From Idiomarina ramblicola (GTDB taxonomy: Bacteria; Pseudomonadota; Gammaproteobacteria; Enterobacterales; Alteromonadaceae): a stretch of DNA of 64,000 nucleotides. The stretch is from the NCBI RefSeq assembly GCF_003987255.1, contig NZ_PIQC01000005.1, forward strand, positions 62,001-126,000, written 5' to 3'. The translations under genes were made by a program, and so were the position numbers. The notes beneath the pieces are model-generated. The model ran no database searches. It saw only the letters and a list, made by a program, of their open reading frames with translations, and was not told where the DNA came from. Of the stretch, positions 28,198 to 37,784 are shown piece by piece (the stretch's first letter is position 1; the number at the start of each line of letters is the position of its first letter).

Positions 28198-28887
28198 TTA
28201 CTCTTCTAGCCTAGGGTAAAAAAGTACTTCGCCAGGTAATTTCTCAACTTCTATCTGGGCCTGCAAGCGATAACCCCGTTTCTTAAAGAACGCCTGATAA
28301 TCAGAGCGAGTAACATAAACGGCAATGCCTTGTGACTCAGGATCTTCTTCAAAAACAGTTTTAGCAGCCTCAACCAATAAATGCCCGACTCCCTGACATT
28401 GATACTGTGGCGCTACAGCAATAAAAGCCAGCATATGATAAGGCACATCGGGCATGGCTTCTTGAATTAAGCGTTCCTTTTCAAGCACCTGCCGGGTACT
28501 TAAAAAGCCAGCAGTCAACAACATACTAATGCGCCAATGCCAGAAACGACCAGGGCCAAAACTCTTACCAGGACGGGTGAGACAAGCAACACCTAACAGT
28601 GTGCCGCCGTCCCGAATCCCAATAATGGGTTGCCCGCTTTCCCAGAACGCATTCAAATCTTCCCGAATCGCTGCGCGCAGTCGCTTTTCGTAATCCGGTT
28701 TATCGGCACGAAAAATCTTTTGCAGTAATTCATCATCATAGTATGTCTGAAACAAAAGCGAAGCAGCTAATTTAAGATCTTCCGCAACGAGATAGACAAG
28801 TTTCCCCTGAATATGCTCGCTGCTGTTTTCACCTGCCTTATCAATTTCACTGTCTGTTTTTTCGGTTAAGCCTTGCATAACAACCAC
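28198..28887 (-). CDS. GNAT family N-acetyltransferase
   Basis: A 229-residue protein with a GNAT fold in its C-terminal half. Acetyl-CoA motif A is VAPQYQCQGVGHLLVEA (about 165-181), with the Q/R-x-x-G-x-G/A pattern. The N-terminal 60 residues are not recognised. GTG at 28887 or ATG at 28878 could start it; neither has a strong RBS. The substrate cannot be predicted. Confidence 0.8.
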   Translation of the reverse strand: MVVMQGLTEKTDSEIDKAGENSSEHIQGKLVYLVAEDLKLAASLLFQTYYDDELLQKIFRADKPDYEKRLRAAIREDLNAFWESGQPIIGIRDGGTLLGVACLTRPGKSFGPGRFWHWRISMLLTAGFLSTRQVLEKERLIQEAMPDVPYHMLAFIAVAPQYQCQGVGHLLVEAAKTVFEEDPESQGIAVYVTRSDYQAFFKKRGYRLQAQIEVEKLPGEVLFYPRLEE

Positions 28888-28911
28888 TGATTGGTTTTCT
28901 ATCAGACCAAG

Positions 28912-29292
28912 TTAACCATTTTTAGGGATCCTGTCGAGAGCCATTTCTCCAGTTCCAGCCAGAGTATCGTCAACGAACACAATAGCAGTGCACTCATCAC
29001 GGGTCGTCATACCATCAGCGTGTTTCCTGTGTGTGCGATAATACAAAACCTGATAGTTATGTTGCTCGGTTTTCCATGAGTCATTAAAGTCAGGTGTTCC
29101 TAATCGACTTAAGGCTTCGCTAACAGAAAGCGAGGGCGGTAATGCAGCAATAGAAGAGCGATTTCTTTGCTCTGACTGCTGCCCTTCATATTTTTCGTTA
29201 TTTCCATCGTAACTCGACTCTTTAACAACAACACAGCCGGATAAAGTTAACGAGCTGAGTAACGCTGCGGCCAATAATGATTTTTTTAGCAT
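28912..29292 (-). CDS. DUF3192 lipoprotein
   Basis: A 126-residue lipoprotein: a signal peptide with lipobox LSGC (C20) and a mature part ending in a DUF3192 domain. The domain carries LGTPDF, a YRTH motif and TTRDECT. Function unknown. AGGAG lies 10 bases before ATG. It resembles the SmpA/OmlA-like fold group in general layout. A second, membrane-anchored member of the same family lies at 35773-36159. It faces the GNAT gene promoter in the same direction, 24 bases upstream of that gene. Confidence 0.83.
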   Translation of the reverse strand: MLKKSLLAAALLSSLTLSGCVVVKESSYDGNNEKYEGQQSEQRNRSSIAALPPSLSVSEALSRLGTPDFNDSWKTEQHNYQVLYYRTHRKHADGMTTRDECTAIVFVDDTLAGTGEMALDRIPKNG

Positions 29293-29429
29293 GTTAAATG
29301 TTCTCCTGAGTATCCTATTTAATTAATGTGCTTCACTATTTCAGCAAAACATTTAAAGCAAACTTCGGGCCAAAACTAAGTCTTTGTTTTTAAAATAGTT
29401 TTATTTTACGAAGATTTCTAACCTACTAA

Positions 29430-29978
29430 TTAATCGCTATTTTCACTAATTTGAGGCTCACATTGCTCAAGCCACTCGGTCAGAGAGTCAGCCAGAACTT
29501 CATGTTGCTCCTTGCCCACCCATTCCAATCCAACAACCCCACTCTGGTTATCTATACTCAGCAATAAGTCATCATTTTCTACGCCCAACCCGATAAACAC
29601 CGTTTCGGGTTGCTTCAAGCGGCGCTTCATTAAAATGTGCCCAGTAATATTCGCGAGTAATCTCTCCCCGTCTTCTGCGCTTTGAACTTGCAGTAAATTA
29701 ATTGGATGCCCCTGATAAGCAAGCGCTAAGTCCCCTGCATACCAACGTCCGAAGAGTGTTTTTATACTGTCATGAAAAATGAGTTCAAGAGCACTTTCCA
29801 GCTCGGCAAACTTTAAAGGTTCCGCTTGTCGACAAGGTGTCCACTCAACCGTATCCTCATCAAGAATTTCGCCATATATGGGGCTCGCCCACTCTTCTAC
29901 ATACTCTGTATGACGAACAGGAATCTTTTCTTCGTAACCTGCCATCAATGCATCTATCGATTCTTCTAACGTCTTCAT
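29430..29978 (-). CDS. syd: SecY-interacting protein Syd
   Basis: Peripheral inner-membrane protein thought to check SecY quality. I start it at ATG 29978 (182 residues), where AGGTG lies 10 bases upstream; the open frame continues to 30086 but overlaps queF on the other strand. IDALMAGYEE, the central FGRWYAGDLALAYQGHPINLLQ and the C-terminal GLEWVGKE match Syd. The divergent syd/queF arrangement is conserved in E. coli. The 137 bases between it and the DUF3192 gene show no gene. Confidence 0.92.
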   Translation of the reverse strand: MKTLEESIDALMAGYEEKIPVRHTEYVEEWASPIYGEILDEDTVEWTPCRQAEPLKFAELESALELIFHDSIKTLFGRWYAGDLALAYQGHPINLLQVQSAEDGERLLANITGHILMKRRLKQPETVFIGLGVENDDLLLSIDNQSGVVGLEWVGKEQHEVLADSLTEWLEQCEPQISENSD

Positions 29979-30037
29979 CTGGTACTTGCACCTAATAGAA
30001 TTTACAATCAGTCCATTGTACTTACGGAGCGACTTAA

Positions 30038-30862
30038 ATGCCAAAGAAGGACGCATTAGATCATTTATCACTGGGGCAGAGCACAAATTACCCTAGTCAG
30101 TACGACCCTAAGCAATTGCGACCAGTGCCTCGTTCGCTGAACCGCGAACCCATAGGGCTTAAAGGCAAGCTGCCTTTTTCGGGCGTCGATTTATGGACCG
30201 GCTATGAAATCTCATGGCTAAATTTAAATGGGCTGCCTCAGGTTGCTGTCGGTTACTTTGAAGTGCCGGCAGAGAGTCCCAACCTTGTCGAGTCTAAGTC
30301 ATTTAAACTTTACCTGAATAGTTTCAATGACTCTCGTTTTGACTCGTGGGAAAGCGTTCAGAAACTCATGGAAGACGATTTATCGTCCTGCGCAGGAGCT
30401 GCAGTTAAAGTCAGCCTGAAAACGCTATCCGAGCTAACTGGAGAATCTATTGCCTGCATGCCTGGCAGTTGCATTGATAGTCAGGATCTCACCATATCGC
30501 ATTATGATTATCAGCCATCGTTGTTGGCAGCAGAAGACGGCGAAACCGAAGAGAAGTTGCACAGTCACCTGTTAAAGTCCAATTGCCTTATCACCAATCA
30601 ACCCGATTGGGGATCGGTGTATATTCATTATATGGGACCTAAATTAGACCGCGCAGCGCTCTTAGCTTATCTGGTGTCATTTAGGCGGCATAATGAGTTT
30701 CACGAGCAATGCGTTGAGCGCATTTATCAGGATCTGAAAGCGCTGGGAATGAAGAAGTTAACGGTTTATGCCCGTTACACTCGTCGTGGCGGTCTCGACA
30801 TAAACCCATTTCGTTCAGACTTCGAACCAGCGCTGCAAATGCAACGCATGGCCCGACAATAA
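30038..30862 (+). CDS. queF: NADPH-dependent 7-cyano-7-deazaguanine reductase QueF
   Basis: Reduces the nitrile preQ0 to preQ1 in queuosine synthesis for tRNA wobble modification. This is the two-domain YqcD type, 274 residues. The substrate motif ESKSFK is at 85-90, the thioimide-forming cysteine is C183 in [12 protein letters not shown] and the acid is D190. It diverges from syd with 59 bases between starts, and converges with the M61 peptidase gene, 4 bases apart. Confidence 0.97.
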   Translation: MPKKDALDHLSLGQSTNYPSQYDPKQLRPVPRSLNREPIGLKGKLPFSGVDLWTGYEISWLNLNGLPQVAVGYFEVPAESPNLVESKSFKLYLNSFNDSRFDSWESVQKLMEDDLSSCAGAAVKVSLKTLSELTGESIACMPGSCIDSQDLTISHYDYQPSLLAAEDGETEEKLHSHLLKSNCLITNQPDWGSVYIHYMGPKLDRAALLAYLVSFRRHNEFHEQCVERIYQDLKALGMKKLTVYARYTRRGGLDINPFRSDFEPALQMQRMARQ

Positions 30863-30866
30863 CGGA

Positions 30867-32660
30867 TTAAGCGTTAGGGTGCGGAATTTGCAACCATTGC
30901 AGGAAACGAGCTTTTTGTTTAGCCGTAGGCTCGTCTAATGGTTCAATTTCCGCGTCAGTTGCAGGGGTTGGTTGCACCGTTAAGGTTTTCGTGTGCAACT
31001 GGTCGCGCCGGAAGAATGTCACTTCAATTGAGTCACCCGCTTTATATTCAGCAAAAGCTTCTTTAAAACGACCATCAACAACAGTCTGTCCGTCATAAGC
31101 AACAATGACATCGCCCGGCGTAAAGCCCGCTTCCCAGGCGGGACTGCCTTTGCTAACCCGAGTCAACTCCATGCCACCGCTGGCTTCATTAGCACTCCAG
31201 CCAGCCCAGGCTTTTTCAGTACTGTCTTCGTCCTCACCCTGCTCATACACCAGTGCTAATCCAACTTGTTCCAGTATGCTTTCAAACGGAATATCTGCCG
31301 CTGGGCTTTGCACATTTTCCTGCCACCAACCCTGCCAGGACTCACCGGTCAAATCTTTCAAAATAGTCAGCACATCGGCTGAAGTGAAGCCCTTCTCATC
31401 GGCGTCGAAGCGCTGATACAATTCATTATGCACGTCACGGTAACTTACTTCACCGTCGGTGGTTTTCAGTAATTCACTGTCCAGCATCCAGGACACCAGC
31501 GCCCCTTCTGAATAGATATTGACTGAATCGTTGTGAGCCCGGTCGCCATACTGATCTATCCATGCTTCAAACGACGCTTCAGCGACCGACATAACATCTC
31601 GGCCAGGCTTAGCTTTATGGCGGTCAATACTTTTTGCAACACGCTCAAAATACTCGGAAGGCTCCATGATACCGGCTTGCAACAACAGATGATTCTGAAA
31701 ATAGCTGGTTGAACCTTCGGCTATCCAAAACAAGTCCGTATAGTTTTCTTTCTGGTAGTCATATGGAACCAAGCCATCAGGGCGATAAGCTTTTACGTTC
31801 CAGGTGTGTACAAATTCATGTGATGCTGTCGACATAAAGGACAAGTAATCATCACGACTGGCAAAACTGTATCGTGGCCGTTGAATGACGGTTGAATTTT
31901 TATGTTCCGTTGCGCCACCAGCACCGGTTGTTGCGTGAATCATAAAAACATAACGTTCAAACGGATAGTCACTCCATATAGAGTCCCCCGTGTCGACAAG
32001 TTTCTTTAGGTCAGCAACCGTCTGTTCTGCATCGTAATTACCCTCTCCCCAAAAAACCACTTCGTAATCCCGGTCACCTTGAGTAAATTCATAATGCTTG
32101 TTGATGCCTGTTTCTATCGGCGAGTCAACGAATACATCCCAATTTTCGGCAGAAAATTGATGCTCCCCCTCGCGCTTCATACCAGAATAACTTTTCCACT
32201 CATTCGGAACGTTCAAAGAGACTGAAATCGGCTCATTGCGCCAAGCATCGGCGTACATAAAGACGGCAGATGCGTCGAGATAAGCATGGCTATCATCAAT
32301 ATGACGGCTGCGCCGCCCCAGCTGGTTTGCGTAAATTTCATAATCGACCGTAACGTCACCGCTGTTTTCGGGCAAATAGACACGCCAGGTACTTTTATCC
32401 ACTTTTTCCCAACGTAATACTTCACCATTACTTTTAACTTCAAAGTCACGCACACCATTTGCCAAATTTAAAATGCGATAATAGCCCGTTCTCCATGCAG
32501 GCATTTTCACATCCAGAAACTTAGCGTCACTAGCAGGGAAAGTAATAGACACCTCTCCTTTGTGATGCTCAGGCTGAGTCAGGTTAAGTTTGTAATCCGT
32601 ATTTGCCAGGACAATTGAAGGTGCCAACATAACACCAACAGTGAGTAAGCTCTTGCGCAC
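30867..32660 (-). CDS. M61 family metallopeptidase with PDZ domain
   Basis: A 597-residue exported peptidase of the glycyl aminopeptidase (M61) family. A signal peptide (about 1-19) precedes an N-terminal beta domain and the zinc site HEFVH at H281-E282-H285. The downstream glutamate is in FWIAEGSTSY. A C-terminal PDZ domain spans about 485-560 (SPAWEAGFTPGDVIVAYDGQ). M61 enzymes cut N-terminal glycine or alanine peptides; this member's substrate is unknown. It is probably periplasmic and monocistronic. Confidence 0.9.
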   Translation of the reverse strand: MRKSLLTVGVMLAPSIVLANTDYKLNLTQPEHHKGEVSITFPASDAKFLDVKMPAWRTGYYRILNLANGVRDFEVKSNGEVLRWEKVDKSTWRVYLPENSGDVTVDYEIYANQLGRRSRHIDDSHAYLDASAVFMYADAWRNEPISVSLNVPNEWKSYSGMKREGEHQFSAENWDVFVDSPIETGINKHYEFTQGDRDYEVVFWGEGNYDAEQTVADLKKLVDTGDSIWSDYPFERYVFMIHATTGAGGATEHKNSTVIQRPRYSFASRDDYLSFMSTASHEFVHTWNVKAYRPDGLVPYDYQKENYTDLFWIAEGSTSYFQNHLLLQAGIMEPSEYFERVAKSIDRHKAKPGRDVMSVAEASFEAWIDQYGDRAHNDSVNIYSEGALVSWMLDSELLKTTDGEVSYRDVHNELYQRFDADEKGFTSADVLTILKDLTGESWQGWWQENVQSPAADIPFESILEQVGLALVYEQGEDEDSTEKAWAGWSANEASGGMELTRVSKGSPAWEAGFTPGDVIVAYDGQTVVDGRFKEAFAEYKAGDSIEVTFFRRDQLHTKTLTVQPTPATDAEIEPLDEPTAKQKARFLQWLQIPHPNA

Positions 32661-32811
32661 AGTTTTTCTCCGTTAATTTCGATTTTTTTGTTAGTCAACT
32701 TGTGCAAAGACTACCACAATCCACCAGTGGTAATTAAATGCAAATAGGTTAGACTTTATAACAGTAACTTACGTATTATGCGTATTGCATTCAGTATTGG
32801 GTAGGTGAGCA

Positions 32812-34335
32812 TTGGCAATACCTGAAACACCACAAGAACAGATTCAGCACCTCAGCAAAAAGTTGCAGCAGAGCATTCAGTCACGCAAGCAGTTAGAAGA
32901 TCATTACCTGCGTGATTCACAACGGTACTCGGAGTTTGTGAATGAACTTTGCTTAGCATTAAGCGGTGTCGATACTGAGTTAGACGGTTTGTTACATAAG
33001 TTGCGAGGGCACCTTCAGCAAAATGCCGCAGCAGCTGTACTCGAACCTATTATGCAAGGTTTAAGTGATGTTATTTCTCAGCATACCATTCGCTTACAGA
33101 CTCAACTGAAACAAACCAATGAAAGCATTCGCCACGCTCTGACATCCATTAAGCCGCACGACAATGACAGCAGAAGCAAGCTAAAACGAATAGCTAATGA
33201 ATTTGAGCAACCGACTATGACGGTTTCTCATTATATGCCATTGATTAACCAATTATTGGCGCTGGCCTATCAGCAGCCTTCAACTCAAACAGAAACCGAA
33301 GTAACCCAATATCAAGCCCAGCTACTCGATTTACTGAGCGAAGTTGAATTCTCGGGAAATGCTGCCGATACCCTTCAGCAAGTAAAAGTGGCACTGCAGA
33401 AGCCGCAAACCAGTACCACATTGTTGGCGATAACCTTAAAAGTGATGCGCCTGGTTTTTAGTAACATTAACGAAGAACGCCGATCAGCGCAGACGTTTCT
33501 GCAGCAGTTAAATGCGTCACTTGAATCTGTCCAGAATGTATTGGGTCAAACAATAAATCGGTCAGCTGACTTTGCTGATCAGCGACTTCACCTAAACCAG
33601 AAATTAAAAAACGGCGTATCAGAAATCAGTGCTTGTGTTACTGAAGCCTGTGAATTGCACGATTTAAAAGAATCGGTGGGCCTACAACTGCAAACCTTGA
33701 GCGAAACACTGAATCAGCACCTGAAACTGCATGAAGAGGAACGCCTGAGTTTTAGTAGCAACACACAAGCTATGGAACAGAGGCTCCGGGAAACAGAAGC
33801 GCAGGTTGCCCACTATAAACAAGAACTGGCGAAACAAAAATTTCGAAGCTTGCAGGATAACTTAACCAAGCTTCCCAATCGCTCGGCTTTTGAAGAACGC
33901 TTAAACCTTGAATTTCAACGTTGGATAAAAGGTGACACTGAGCTCACTATAGCAATCATAGATGTTGACCATTTTAAGAACGTTAACGACAACTTTGGTC
34001 ATATAGCGGGAGATAAAACCCTTCAGGTTATTGCCGGAACTCTTAGCAAGGCCCTGAAAGATTCTGGCTTTGTTTGTCGCTATGGCGGCGAAGAATTTGC
34101 TATTATATTCTGTTCGAATGAGCAAGATGCTTATCAACACATAGAAAGCACCAGGGATAAAGTTGCAAATATCCCGTTTAAATTTAAAAGTGAAGACATC
34201 CGTATTACTATTTCTTCAGGAATCGCAAAATTTAAATACAACGAAGATACGCCAACGGCTGTTTTCGAAAGGGCCGATAAGGCACTTTATGATGCAAAAA
34301 ATAGCGGGCGGAACCGGGTCATGACGGCAAAATAA
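32812..34335 (+). CDS. Diguanylate cyclase (GGDEF domain)
   Basis: A 507-residue cytoplasmic protein that should make cyclic di-GMP. The C-terminal GGDEF domain (about 345-505) has the active-site sequence GGEEF near 425-429 and an intact DNLTKLPNRSAFEERL start; no RxxD inhibitory site precedes it. The N-terminal 330 residues are predicted helical or coiled coil, with no membrane segment or known sensor. TTG 32812 is the only plausible start, because an in-frame stop lies two codons upstream; AGGTGA sits close before it. Confidence 0.88.
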   Translation: MAIPETPQEQIQHLSKKLQQSIQSRKQLEDHYLRDSQRYSEFVNELCLALSGVDTELDGLLHKLRGHLQQNAAAAVLEPIMQGLSDVISQHTIRLQTQLKQTNESIRHALTSIKPHDNDSRSKLKRIANEFEQPTMTVSHYMPLINQLLALAYQQPSTQTETEVTQYQAQLLDLLSEVEFSGNAADTLQQVKVALQKPQTSTTLLAITLKVMRLVFSNINEERRSAQTFLQQLNASLESVQNVLGQTINRSADFADQRLHLNQKLKNGVSEISACVTEACELHDLKESVGLQLQTLSETLNQHLKLHEEERLSFSSNTQAMEQRLRETEAQVAHYKQELAKQKFRSLQDNLTKLPNRSAFEERLNLEFQRWIKGDTELTIAIIDVDHFKNVNDNFGHIAGDKTLQVIAGTLSKALKDSGFVCRYGGEEFAIIFCSNEQDAYQHIESTRDKVANIPFKFKSEDIRITISSGIAKFKYNEDTPTAVFERADKALYDAKNSGRNRVMTAK

Positions 34336-34409
34336 AAGCAGAAACTCATGACCAACGCCGGCACAAGGATGACGCCGAGTCATCGTTATTACAGGAGTAT
34401 TAAAAAATA

Positions 34410-35765
34410 ATGAGAGCAAGCATTTCTCCAAGAGGCACGATGTCTCTTTTGTCGCAGCTGGAAATAGAACGTTTAAAACAATCCTCAAACAGCCAGCTTT
34501 ATAAATTGTTTCGTAACTGCTGTCTTGCGGTATTAAACGCCGGAAGTAATACCGACAGTAGTGCTGAAATCTACGACAAATACAAAGACTTCGCCGTTAA
34601 CATTATCCGCAAAGAGCGCGGTATTAAAATTGAACTGATTGAACCACCAGCAGAGGCCTTTGTTGATGGCGAACTGATTGTTGGTATCCGTGAGCTACTC
34701 GAGTCAGTCCTACGCGATATTCTTTTTACCGGAGAGCGTTACTCTGAAGAAGAACTGAAGGATGCCAGCAGTGCCACCCTCACCCATGTTGTTTTTGACA
34801 TTTTACGAAACGCCCGCACAATTCAAGCGATGCAAGAGCCTGATATGGTCGTTTGCTGGGGTGGTCACTCAATCAATGAGGGTGAGTACAAATACACCAA
34901 AGAAGTGGGTTACCAGCTAGGTTTACGCGGTCTGAACATCTGCACCGGCTGTGGACCAGGAGCTATGAAAGGCCCAATGAAAGGTGCCACTATCGGACAC
35001 GCTAAACAACGTATTAGTCGTGGCCGTTACTTAGGTCTTACAGAGCCAGGCATAATTGCTGCCGAGCCACCGAACCCTATCGTTAACGAGCTGGTTATTC
35101 TGCCTGATATTGAAAAACGTTTGGAAGCTTTCGTGCGCTGTGCGCATGGCATTGTCATTTTCCCGGGAGGTGCTGGTACCGCGGAGGAGCTGTTGTATCT
35201 TCTTGGCATTCTGATGCACCCTAAAAACCAACAGCAAAGCTTACCCGTCATTTTAACTGGTCCGGCAAGCGCTAAAGATTACTTTGACGCTCTAGATAAC
35301 TTTATTGTAGATACCTTAGGTGATGAAGCCCGTGGATTCTACCGCATTATTATTGATGACCCTGCAGGTGTCGCCCGACACATGCATGCTGGAATGGCAG
35401 CTGTAAAACAGTACCGTAGAGATTCAGGTGACGCCTACTACTTTAACTGGACGCTGTTTATCGATGAAAATTTCCAACGTCCTTTTTACCCTACGCACGA
35501 GAATGTTGCTTCGCTTAATTTACACCCTGAGCAGCCCAAAGAAGAGCTCGCAGCCGATTTACGCAGAGCTTTTTCAGCCATCGTGGCGGGCAACGTGAAA
35601 GATGATGGTATCCGCCAGATTAGAGAAAAAGGTGTCTTCACTATTCACGGTGAAAAAGAATTGATGAAACGACTCGACGTCTTGTTAAGAGCATTCGTCG
35701 AACAAGGGCGTATGAAGTTGCCGGGTTCGGTGTATCATCCGTGTTATAAGGTTGTCACTGACTGA
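34410..35765 (+). CDS. ppnN: Pyrimidine/purine nucleotide 5'-monophosphate nucleosidase PpnN
   Basis: LOG-family nucleosidase that splits nucleoside monophosphates into base and ribose 5-phosphate; in E. coli it is activated by (p)ppGpp. The 451 residues match E. coli PpnN (454). The start [19 protein letters not shown] and the LOG motif [18 protein letters not shown] (about 250-267) are conserved. [14 protein letters not shown] contributes to the nucleotide site. AGGAG lies 12 bases upstream. The syd-queF-ppnN neighbourhood is conserved, though an M61 gene and a GGDEF gene are inserted here. Confidence 0.95.
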   Translation: MRASISPRGTMSLLSQLEIERLKQSSNSQLYKLFRNCCLAVLNAGSNTDSSAEIYDKYKDFAVNIIRKERGIKIELIEPPAEAFVDGELIVGIRELLESVLRDILFTGERYSEEELKDASSATLTHVVFDILRNARTIQAMQEPDMVVCWGGHSINEGEYKYTKEVGYQLGLRGLNICTGCGPGAMKGPMKGATIGHAKQRISRGRYLGLTEPGIIAAEPPNPIVNELVILPDIEKRLEAFVRCAHGIVIFPGGAGTAEELLYLLGILMHPKNQQQSLPVILTGPASAKDYFDALDNFIVDTLGDEARGFYRIIIDDPAGVARHMHAGMAAVKQYRRDSGDAYYFNWTLFIDENFQRPFYPTHENVASLNLHPEQPKEELAADLRRAFSAIVAGNVKDDGIRQIREKGVFTIHGEKELMKRLDVLLRAFVEQGRMKLPGSVYHPCYKVVTD

Positions 35766-35772
35766 AGGATTT

Positions 35773-36159
35773 ATGAAGAATAAGGTCTTTGTCATACTAG
35801 CCATTGGTACGATTAGTTATCTGGCTATTGTCGGGGCAGTTCTGATGTTGTATCAGGCTGACCCCGCCGATTTGCAGTGGCAGGAAAGAGAAACCTACAA
35901 CGCCAGACAAATTGGCCAGTTGGATCTCGGTATGTCCAAAGACAGCGTCATTCGTATTTTGGGGTCTCCGGATATTAATGAAGCCAAAGCAGCGCCTAAA
36001 GGTGATATGCAAGTGTTGTTCTATCGTACTCATCATGTGACCTCTGACGGTATTACGACGAAGGACGAATGCACTCCTTTGGTTTTCCGGGACAACGAGC
36101 TCATTGCCTGGGGCAATGACTCTTACCGCGATTATCAGGACAATCAGAGGCGCGAATGA
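35773..36159 (+). CDS. DUF3192 family membrane-anchored protein
   Basis: A 128-residue protein with an N-terminal membrane helix (about 5-27) and a periplasmic DUF3192 domain. The domain has GQLDLGMSKDSVIRILGSP, FYRTH and TTKDECT. I start it at ATG 35773, where GAAGGA lies 4 bases upstream; a TTG at 35752 is in frame inside ppnN. It is a paralogue of the lipoprotein at 28912-29292, with the same YRTH and TT-DECT motifs but an uncleaved anchor. Its end overlaps the next gene by 4 bases. Confidence 0.83.
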   Translation: MKNKVFVILAIGTISYLAIVGAVLMLYQADPADLQWQERETYNARQIGQLDLGMSKDSVIRILGSPDINEAKAAPKGDMQVLFYRTHHVTSDGITTKDECTPLVFRDNELIAWGNDSYRDYQDNQRRE

Positions 36160-37679
36160 GAGAGCTGCCCGAATGTTGTGAAAAAGCAGCGAGTTTACTG
36201 AAACAACACGACGTTCGTCAGCTTTATCGTTTGGTTCAGTTTATTGATGAAGAGTACCAGCAAAACCGGTGGCCGGAATTGCTCCCGCTTTACGCCCAGC
36301 AAAACACCTCCGCCGATAATGAAGCCGTCAGTGAGCTACTCTCAGTTTGCATTAATGCTCTACACTGCGGTTACCATTGGTCGTTACATACACATTACCG
36401 TCGTATCCTGGCTGCAGCCTGCATCAGTGAGAAACTTAATTCTGATCCCAATTACTGGAAGCAACGCCAGTTAAGACAGCCACTATGGCTTACTGCATTA
36501 GAACCGCTGAGGTTTAACTCACCAGACATAGTGATTTTTCGGCACTGGGTCAACGCGCTAACTCAGGTTCAACTGGAGCGTAAGGAGCCCGCACAAGCCT
36601 TTTTTCCTTTATTAAATGGTCACTTCCGATACCGTTTTTGGATGCTGTTAAGCCAGCAAGATACCTTACCGATTAGACTGACAGGTCAGAAATTCTCTCA
36701 CAAAAAGAATTCGCAGACCGCCGTGCTTTTGGGTTTTGAAGGAAAGCATCAAATTCTAGCTTTAATACACAAACTCGACAGCCCATTTTACGTGACACCC
36801 GAAGAAACTCATCACTGGGAACTAAATGACAAGCCTCTAACTAAGCAGCAGATGAGTGCTTTAGTACACCATAGGTTGCTAAAACATGAGCAAACCAGTG
36901 CAGCGCAACAAACACCTCGACAGTTATTAAAAGCTATTAATCGCTACGCCAATGCAAACGGTGCTTTAAATGCCGTTATCCAACACGTTAATCAGTTGCC
37001 TTTTTTAGCAAACAGCTTACATGCCGCAGTTCAGCAAAGTGAGCGCATTGGCTACAGTGAAGCGTCCCGTATGGATTTAAAACAAGCGTACTTATGGCTG
37101 GGATCAAAGCGATCCTCGGTCATACTCGCAACCGCTTTTCTCCAACACCAGTTTTCGTTGAATACAATTCCATTGCATAAAACCTTAATGCAGAAACTGG
37201 GCTTACTCACAACGATACTGCAACATCTATCGGAGCTTACTGGTATTAACCTACCAACACCTGCTCCGTTACTCGCTTTGCTTTCAGGCTCCGATCTTTT
37301 TCGCCATCCCGAGCTATTAAAGTCAGCCAAGTGGCCACGTCCGAAACAAGTAGAACATTGTTACAGTACCTGTTGGGTAGGTTCAGCTTTGGATATCAGT
37401 GATTTTCGTCGCAGTCGGCAGTTGGTTAAGCGCTGGCAGCTTCCACCTGCTACTGAAAACTTACTCGATCCAGATAAAACCGAACACAATTCATTAAGCG
37501 CACTTTTTTTTCTGGCCCATTATTTGACCTTAAGCACTTACTATCCCGAAGTATCATTAAGCAGTTCGGTTAAATCGCTGCTAAAATCGTCTTGTCAGCA
37601 ACTGAAAATTGATGGTGAACAACTGACGCAAATCAAAACAAAAACTGCTTTTGACAGTCACTGTTACTCGCCATTATAA
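36156..37679 (+). CDS. Degenerate HDOD-like protein
   Basis: A 507-residue protein of unknown function. Residues about 265-330 (LNAVIQHVNQLPFLANSLHA, then AYLWLGSKRSSVILATAFLQ) follow the pattern of an HDOD domain: a helix pair with an N-S core, then AIxxLG and a hydrophobic helix. A later segment (RRSRQLVKRWQLPPATENLL, about 418-437) resembles the HDOD turn before the HH pair, but no HD or HH metal residues are seen. The N-terminal 250 residues are not recognised. ATG overlaps the previous stop (ATGA), indicating coupling. HDOD proteins often act in signalling; this is inferred. Confidence 0.65.
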   Translation: MRELPECCEKAASLLKQHDVRQLYRLVQFIDEEYQQNRWPELLPLYAQQNTSADNEAVSELLSVCINALHCGYHWSLHTHYRRILAAACISEKLNSDPNYWKQRQLRQPLWLTALEPLRFNSPDIVIFRHWVNALTQVQLERKEPAQAFFPLLNGHFRYRFWMLLSQQDTLPIRLTGQKFSHKKNSQTAVLLGFEGKHQILALIHKLDSPFYVTPEETHHWELNDKPLTKQQMSALVHHRLLKHEQTSAAQQTPRQLLKAINRYANANGALNAVIQHVNQLPFLANSLHAAVQQSERIGYSEASRMDLKQAYLWLGSKRSSVILATAFLQHQFSLNTIPLHKTLMQKLGLLTTILQHLSELTGINLPTPAPLLALLSGSDLFRHPELLKSAKWPRPKQVEHCYSTCWVGSALDISDFRRSRQLVKRWQLPPATENLLDPDKTEHNSLSALFFLAHYLTLSTYYPEVSLSSSVKSLLKSSCQQLKIDGEQLTQIKTKTAFDSHCYSPL

Positions 37680-37683
37680 CCCA

Positions 37684-37700
37684 TATTCACCAGGTGAATA
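37684..37700. repeat. 17-bp palindrome upstream of isocitrate dehydrogenase gene
   Basis: TATTCACC-A-GGTGAATA is a perfect inverted repeat with a single central base. It lies 5 bases after the preceding stop and about 31 bases upstream of a candidate promoter for the next gene. It has no T run, so it is not an intrinsic terminator. It could be a repressor or activator site. Confidence 0.4.
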
Positions 37701-37730
37701 GTGCTTATCTAGTCAGTATCAGCGCAGCAA

Positions 37731-37739
37731 TGGTAGAAT
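37731..37739 (+). promoter_or_regulatory. Candidate extended -10 promoter for isocitrate dehydrogenase
   Basis: TGG directly followed by TAGAAT (five of six bases of the -10 consensus) forms an extended -10 element, 46 bases before the ATG. No good -35 is seen. Confidence 0.45.
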
Positions 37740-37784
37740 CACTATTCCTGTTTTTTGTTGTAACACGGTTAAAGGAATCAATTC

